From NCBI RefSeq assembly GCF_004193775.1, contig NC_041008.1, forward strand, positions 12,233,731 to 12,297,730: DNA of 64,000 nt, read 5' to 3'. The notes below the pieces were generated by a model. The model was not told the DNA's origin. It searched no databases and saw only the letters and a program-made list of their open reading frames with translations. Source of the stretch: Glycine soja. Its lineage: Eukaryota; Streptophyta; Magnoliopsida; Fabales; Fabaceae. The position numbers and the translations under genes are program-made. Positions 59,119 to 64,000 of the stretch are shown here, one piece after another (the stretch's first letter is position 1; the number at the start of each line of letters is the position of its first letter).

Positions 59119-59841
59119 AAAAATACCCTCTACGCAAATATAGAGAAGTGTACCTTTTGTGTAGATAATATAGTTTTCTTAGGTTTTGTAGTTGGTAGAA
59201 ATGGGGTCCAAGTGGACCCTAAGAAAATCAAGGCCATCCAAGAATGGCCCACATCAAAAAGTGTGGGAGATATTAGGAGCTTCCATGGGTTAGCAAGCTT
59301 CTATAGAAGGTTCGTTCCTAATTTCTCTACAATTGCATCACTTCTCAATGAGCTAGTGAAGAAGAATGTGGCATTTACCTAGGGTGAAAAACAAGAACAA
59401 GCCTTTGCTTTGCTCAAAGAAAAGCTTACTAAGGCACTTGTTCTAGCTCTTCTTGACTTTTCTAAAACTTTTGAGCTAGAATGTGATGCCTTTGGAGTGG
59501 GAGTTGGAGCTGTATTGTTACAAGGTGGGCACCTTATTGCTTATTTTAGTGAAAAACTTCATAGTGCCACCCTCAACTACCTCACCTATGATAAAGAGCT
59601 TTATGCCTTAATAAGAGCCCTCCAAACTTGGGAACATTACCTTGTTTCCAAGGAATTTGTCATTCATAGTGATCATCAATCACTTAAGTACATTAGAGGG
59701 CAAAGCAAGTTAAACAAGAGGCATGTAAAATGGGTAGAGTACCTAGAGCAATTTCCATATGTTATCAAATACAAAAAGGGAACAACAAATGTGGTAGTTG
59801 ATGCTCTCTCTAGGAGACACACATTGTTTTGCTCCCTATGA
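59119..59841 (+). pseudogene. Chromovirus RT connection and RNase H remnant
   Basis: Reads VDPKKIKAIQEWPTSKSVGD, SFHGLASFYRRFVPNFS, then TAG at 59380-59382 where relatives have Trp. From 59410 the RNase H domain is open: [18 protein letters not shown] (relatives have DASGVG), [29 protein letters not shown] and [10 protein letters not shown]. It ends in TGA at 59839-59841. The key Asp, Glu and Asp positions are present, but the usual Ser beside the first Asp is Phe. Confidence 0.75.
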
Positions 59842-61220
59842 GCCCAAATTTTAGGATTTGATAATATTAGGGACTTTTATGCTTTAGATGAAAATTTCTC
59901 TTCCATTTAAAAGAGTTGTGGGAAAAAAGGCCCAAGATGAATTCATTTTGGCTGAGGGGTATTTGTTCAAAGAGGGAAAACTTTGCATACCCCAAGGATC
60001 CATTAGGAAATTACTTGTGAAAGAGAGCCATGAGGGTGGGCTCATGGGCCACTTTGGGATAGACAAGACCCTTGTCATACTTAAAGAAAAGTTTTATTGG
60101 CCCCATATGAAGAAAGATGTCCATAAGCATTGCACTAGGTGTGTGGCTTGTTTACAAGCCAAGTCCAGGGTGATGCCTCATGGGCTATACACACCCTTAC
60201 CCATCCCCTCTGCACCTTGGGTAGACATCAGTATAGACTTTGTCCTTGGGCTTCCTAGAACCCAAAGAGGTGTAGACTCTATCTTTGTGGTGGTGGATAG
60301 GTTTAGCAAGATGACACACTTTATACCATGCCACAAGGTGGATGATGCTTCCCACATCTCAAAACTCTTTTTTAGGGAAGTTGTGAGACTCCATGGTTTG
60401 CCTAGGACCATTGTGTCAGATAGAGATGCTAAGTTCCTTAGTCACTTCTGGAAAACCTTATGGGTTAAGCTAGGAACTAAACTTCTTTTCTCTACCACTT
60501 GTCATCCACAAACTAATGGGCAAACAGAGGTAGTGAATAGGTCTTTATCCATCCTTTTAAGGGCTCTTCTGAAAGGCAACCATAAGTCTTGGGATGAGTA
60601 TCTTCCTCATGTAGAATTTGCCTACAATAGGGGGGGTTCATAGAACCACCAAGCAATCCCCTTTTGAGGTTGTTTATGGGTTCAATCCCCTAACACCCTT
60701 AGACCTCATTCCCCTCCCACTAGACACTTCTTTTATACATAAAGAAGGGGAATCTAGGTCAGAGTTTGTAAAGAAGTTGCATGAGAGGGTTAAGAACCAA
60801 ATAGAGAACCAAACAAAGGTATATTCAACTAAAAGCAATAGAGGAAGAAAAAAGCTAGTTCTTAATGAGGGTGACTAGGTTTGGCTCCATCTTAGGAAGG
60901 ATAGATTCCCTACTAAAAGTAAATCCAAGCTTAGCCCTAGAGGGGATGGACCTTTTCAGGTTTTGGAGAAGATCAATAACAATGCCTATAGGTTGGACCT
61001 CCCAGAAGAGTATGGAGTTAGCACCACTTTTAATATTTCTGATTTAATTCCTTTTGCAGGTGGAGTTGATATTGAGGAGGAGGAACTAACAGATTTGAGG
61101 TCAAATCCTCTTAGGAAGGGACCATTCACTAGAGCCTTGAGCAAGAGGCTTCAAGAGGATTGGGCTAGAGCTACTGAAGAAGGCCCTAGGGTTCTCATGA
61201 ACCTCAGGGTAGATTTCTGA
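59842..61220 (+). pseudogene. Chromovirus integrase remnant
   Basis: After a frame change near 59926, the zinc-binding HHCC part ([27 protein letters not shown]) and the catalytic core ([48 protein letters not shown]) are open up to 60643, so the D, D and E residues are visible. A run of seven G (60631-60637) causes a frameshift. The reading continues with TTKQSPFEVVYGFNPLTPLD, then TAG at 60876-60878, then LRKDRFPTKSKSKLSPRGDG and YRLDLPEEYGVSTTFNISDL. The last ~37 residues (KGPFTRALSKRLQEDWARAT) lie inside the 3' LTR. No chromodomain signature is seen. Confidence 0.75.
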
Positions 61221-62075
61221 CCCCATGGGCCAAGGTTGGGTCCAATTATCTTTGTACATATTAGACTAGGATGTCATTATATTTGGTCCTTGTATTTAGG
61301 GCTCCATAATGTAGGTAGGGTACCTTAGAAATATAGGATTTTTCAACCCTTGTATTTTAGGGCACCTAGACTAGTTTTTGTATTAGGGGTAGTTTTGTAA
61401 TTTCACATGCACTAAGTGAATATTTGATGTGTGTGTTGGGAAATAAAATTTAATTGAATTGGTAGAAGCCCAATCCAATTAAATTTTAGAGGGAGAGGTG
61501 AGCATTTGCTTACTACACCCCATTGACACATCATATAGTCACACTTTGTGCATGTCCTTCATGCTTTACATGCCTTATGACACCTAAGCACACTTAGTGG
61601 AGAATCTTGGAATTGATCTTGGATTAGTGGGCTGAACCATAACTAAAATTCACTAATCATAATTAGTGAAATTTTGGCTCCACAAATTCAATTTCAAATT
61701 CAAGTGAAATTTGAATTGAAATTCAAATTTCCCTCCAATTTTGTGTGACACTTAGGCTATAAATAAAGGTCATGTGTGTGCATTTTTTTTCAACTTTGAT
61801 CATTTGAATATTAAACTTCAGATTTCAGAGCTCTTTTAGAGCATAAAATTTCGTGCTCTTCTCTTCCTCTCCTTTCATTCATCTCCTTCTTCCTCCGACC
61901 TCTTATCCATGGCCTCCTATGGTGGTGAGCTTCTTCTAGACTCATCTTCTCCTTGAAGTGGCATCTCCTCTCTCTCTTCCTTCTCCATTCCGCTGCCATT
62001 CATCTTCCAAGAAGCAAAGGAATCCATTGATGAAGAAGATCCTAGGCCTGCAAGCTCCAATGAAGCTTACATAAT
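61112..62075 (+). repeat. 3' LTR of the chromovirus
   Basis: About 964 bp, partner of the 5' LTR. Its first part encodes the polyprotein C-terminus, which ends in RVDF and TGA at 61218-61220. TATA box at 61758-61765. Confidence 0.8.
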
Positions 62076-62077
62076 TT

Positions 62078-62125
62078 CAATTGCTTAAAGAGTTAGAGGA
62101 GCAAAATTTTTTCATAAAAGGACAA
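62078..62125 (+). other. Exon-like segment right of the chromovirus
   Basis: Open frame QLLKELEEQNFFIKGQ with a GTGTAAG donor directly after it, immediately adjacent to the LTR. It may be part of an exon cut by the insertion. Its phase does not fit the next exon-like segment directly. Weak. Confidence 0.25.
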
Positions 62126-63647
62126 GTGTAAGAATATTGATATGTTATTTTTTCTCAATCCAATTTTGGTTAAGGTTCTGTAAGGTGGAGTGAAAAGCAT
62201 ATGGATGAATTCACGCACGAGCATCACTTCAATTTCCATTAAAATCCTCGTGTATAATATAACAAATAATTAATTCTAGATACTTCCAATTAGGAAACAA
62301 TAGTTTTAAATAAAGTTACACAAAAAAAAGATGAAAATGAGATAATTGCATGAATGTTTTCTTTTTTTATAAAAATTTATGCAAGTGATTTGAATTGCCC
62401 TGATTTTTTTTAAATAGTTTAAAACAAGAACAGAGTCCCTTGATCATAAGTTCACTGCTTCACATGCTTTGAGAAATTCACAAAATCATTTTCATTATTT
62501 AATTTTGGATAAGTAAACTTGCATACAAGTTAGGGGGAAATTGAATATATATATATATATATATGGGTATTAGTATTTTAAGTTCATAGCAATAAAAGGA
62601 ACTGATTATTTTTATTTTCTTTTTATAAATAAAGGGAGCTTATTTAAGCACATCAAATACATTTTAGTGGAAACATGATACATAAGGACAATAAGGTATA
62701 TAATATTTGTTGTTTCGAATAGGATTGAGAAAAAAATACTACAAGATATGTTGTCTTCAGGAAGGTAGTATGCCTACTTTGTTTCAAAATGTAATTAATT
62801 AATTTTCATACTTTTACATGATTTTTAGCATGAAACAATATTTAGAGTTGTCAAATTAAGCTATAAGGTCATGATTGAGATGCAGTACTGACTATGTTTA
62901 ACTAACCGCATACATTTAAGACTAGTAGATGAAGGATTTTGTTTTATTACCGAGTATAATCTGCTTTCGAATTTAATTCTAGTTTGTAATTTTAAATAAA
63001 TATTTCAACTAGTGCATTTTCTAGAAATTCATTACTTTAAACTACAACATGCTATTTTTTGTTTGTACCAAGAATAGGCTTAGAATCTCAAATTATATAA
63101 TATTTTTTTTGTATGAAACAATGACTTTAAAACCAAAATTAACCTTTGATTTTTGTAAAGTGATTCAAATTTCAAAATCTTGGCAGTATTGTTTTTTTTA
63201 TTAGAAAACCATGGTTTCAAATGACGATTTATTGAAATTTGTATTGTATCATATAAAGTCACGATATATTAAGTTTTTGCTTTGAAATCACAATTTTGTT
63301 TTTCTCAATCTCAATAGGAATTATGGATCAAACTCATCACTTATTTTTCATTTATTTTGCCAACAACAAAGGTAGAAGAAATAGAATTCCATTGTAGCTT
63401 ATTGATAGATTGTAGAAAAGTCAACAATGACCATTAAAAACCCGTCGTCTTTTTTGCTGAAAATTAAAAACCCGTCTAACACAATAAGAAATAAAAATGA
63501 AAGAATGTATTCTAAAAAAAATCATAATTGTGTATTAATAATATTATAAAACGAACAATAGTGAAATCATATTTCCTTTTTTAAATTTCCAGAATTATTT
63601 TTTATTTTTTTAATTGTACAATAAGCATCTATATTTGTATTCAACAG
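62126..63647. other. AT-rich sequence, probably intron or intergenic
   Basis: No gene recognised. It contains a short TA microsatellite (62545-62563). The open frames are short and AT-driven. Confidence 0.4.
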
Positions 63648-63717
63648 TGTTTTGAAAGGACTTGACAATACTCAACAAAGTAAATCCAAGCCTCCTACTA
63701 GGTGGATTGTTGTTAAA
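63648..63717 (+). CDS. Probable exon of an unidentified host gene
   Basis: Bounded by TTCAACAG on the left and GTAAGTC on the right, both good splice signals. It reads VLKGLDNTQQSKSKPPTRWI then VVK after one leading base. The composition (many charged and polar residues, no AT bias) stands out from the AT-rich surroundings. The one-base leading phase agrees with the phase-2 end of the segment at 53362. A further acceptor, TCGTGCAG, at 63981-63988 opens YFTD at the window edge. I do not recognise the protein. Confidence 0.4.
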
Positions 63718-63988
63718 GTAAGTCATTTAAACAATATGCCTCTACTTATATTGTAGTACTGTGTAGACTAATTTGTACTCAACATTGAATATCTAAATTT
63801 CATAATATATTTAGTGTAATAGACAAAAAGGAAGCACTGAGTGTGGGTATTATGTCATGCACTGGATGTCAACTATAATCTTAGGAAATTTCAAGAATAA
63901 TTGGCAAATGGTAATTTTTAATTCACCAAATTTCATTTTGTTATGATTGCTAATATATTATTAACTTATGTTTTATTATATCGTGCAG

Positions 63989-64000
63989 TATTTCACTGAT
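63989..64000 (+). CDS. Possible start of a further exon at the window edge
   Basis: Follows acceptor TCGTGCAG. Only 12 bases are visible (YFTD), in frame with the preceding exon-like segment. Confidence 0.25.

Larger units (their letters stand above)
53655..62075 (+). mobile_element. CRM-like Ty3/gypsy chromovirus, both LTRs present, coding region decayed
   Basis: Direct repeats of about 970 bp flank 6.5 kb. On the plus strand come TGGTATCAAGAGC (primer site), a 1.9-kb leader, gag with a zinc knuckle, protease, RT, RNase H and integrase, the order of Ty3/gypsy. RT (VPVLLVPKKDGTWRMC, VVYFDDILLYS) and integrase resemble the CRM (centromeric) clade as I remember it. No classical chromodomain is visible. 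LTR ends are approximate; TAATT at 53645-53649 and after TTACA at the right (62072-62076) may be a target duplication, but this would need non-canonical LTR starts. Several stops and frameshifts: non-autonomous now. Confidence 0.8.

Overview
The window looks like nuclear DNA of a legume, most probably soybean or a close relative. The reasons are the soybean-type Ogre LTR retrotransposon sequences, the TGGTAATCGATTACCA repeats, Athila-like and CRM-like Ty3/gypsy relics, several small non-autonomous transposons, and a plant RGG-box mRNA-binding protein gene with introns. Names are assigned from remembered protein and repeat families, because no search could be run.

Left half (1-30857): two nearly identical ~15.9-kb blocks lie head to tail. 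Read on the minus strand they are one Ogre-derived retrotransposon repeated in tandem with a shared LTR. The order is LTR (30857-29186), internal region (29185-14987), LTR (14986-13315), then a second internal region (13314-1) cut by the window edge. Each internal region runs: primer-binding site, degraded ORF1, degraded gag, then a very long 3' part made of tandem arrays and captured pieces. No protease, reverse transcriptase, RNase H or integrase is visible, so the element is non-autonomous. The arrays are a 128-bp doublet, a 24-bp hairpin-forming minisatellite, a ~185-bp doublet, a ~73-bp AT-rich array and a 127-bp GC-rich array. The copies differ mainly by a 63-bp loss in the 127-bp array and a 572-bp gain in the hairpin array.

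Middle (30858-50161): first a degenerate plus-strand Athila-like gag-protease-RT relic, then AT-rich DNA with two Tourist-like MITEs. They lie upstream of the only apparently intact host gene, a seven-exon RGG-repeat mRNA-binding protein (RGGA/HABP4 family; coding exons 37917-41606). Downstream are a 1053-bp non-autonomous hAT element with a perfect 8-bp target duplication, a 662-bp TRIM with 199-bp LTRs, and a dispersed LTR-like repeat with TGGTAATCGATTACCA motifs.

Right part (50162-64000): a Rab1/RABD-type GTPase pseudogene (minus strand, ends missing, one nonsense codon), one end of a CACTA-like element, and a CRM-like chromovirus with both LTRs and a gag-pol broken by stops and frameshifts. 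Short exon-like segments on both sides of the chromovirus suggest it may sit inside an intron of an unidentified plus-strand host gene that runs off the right edge. Most other open frames are translations of repeats or introns.
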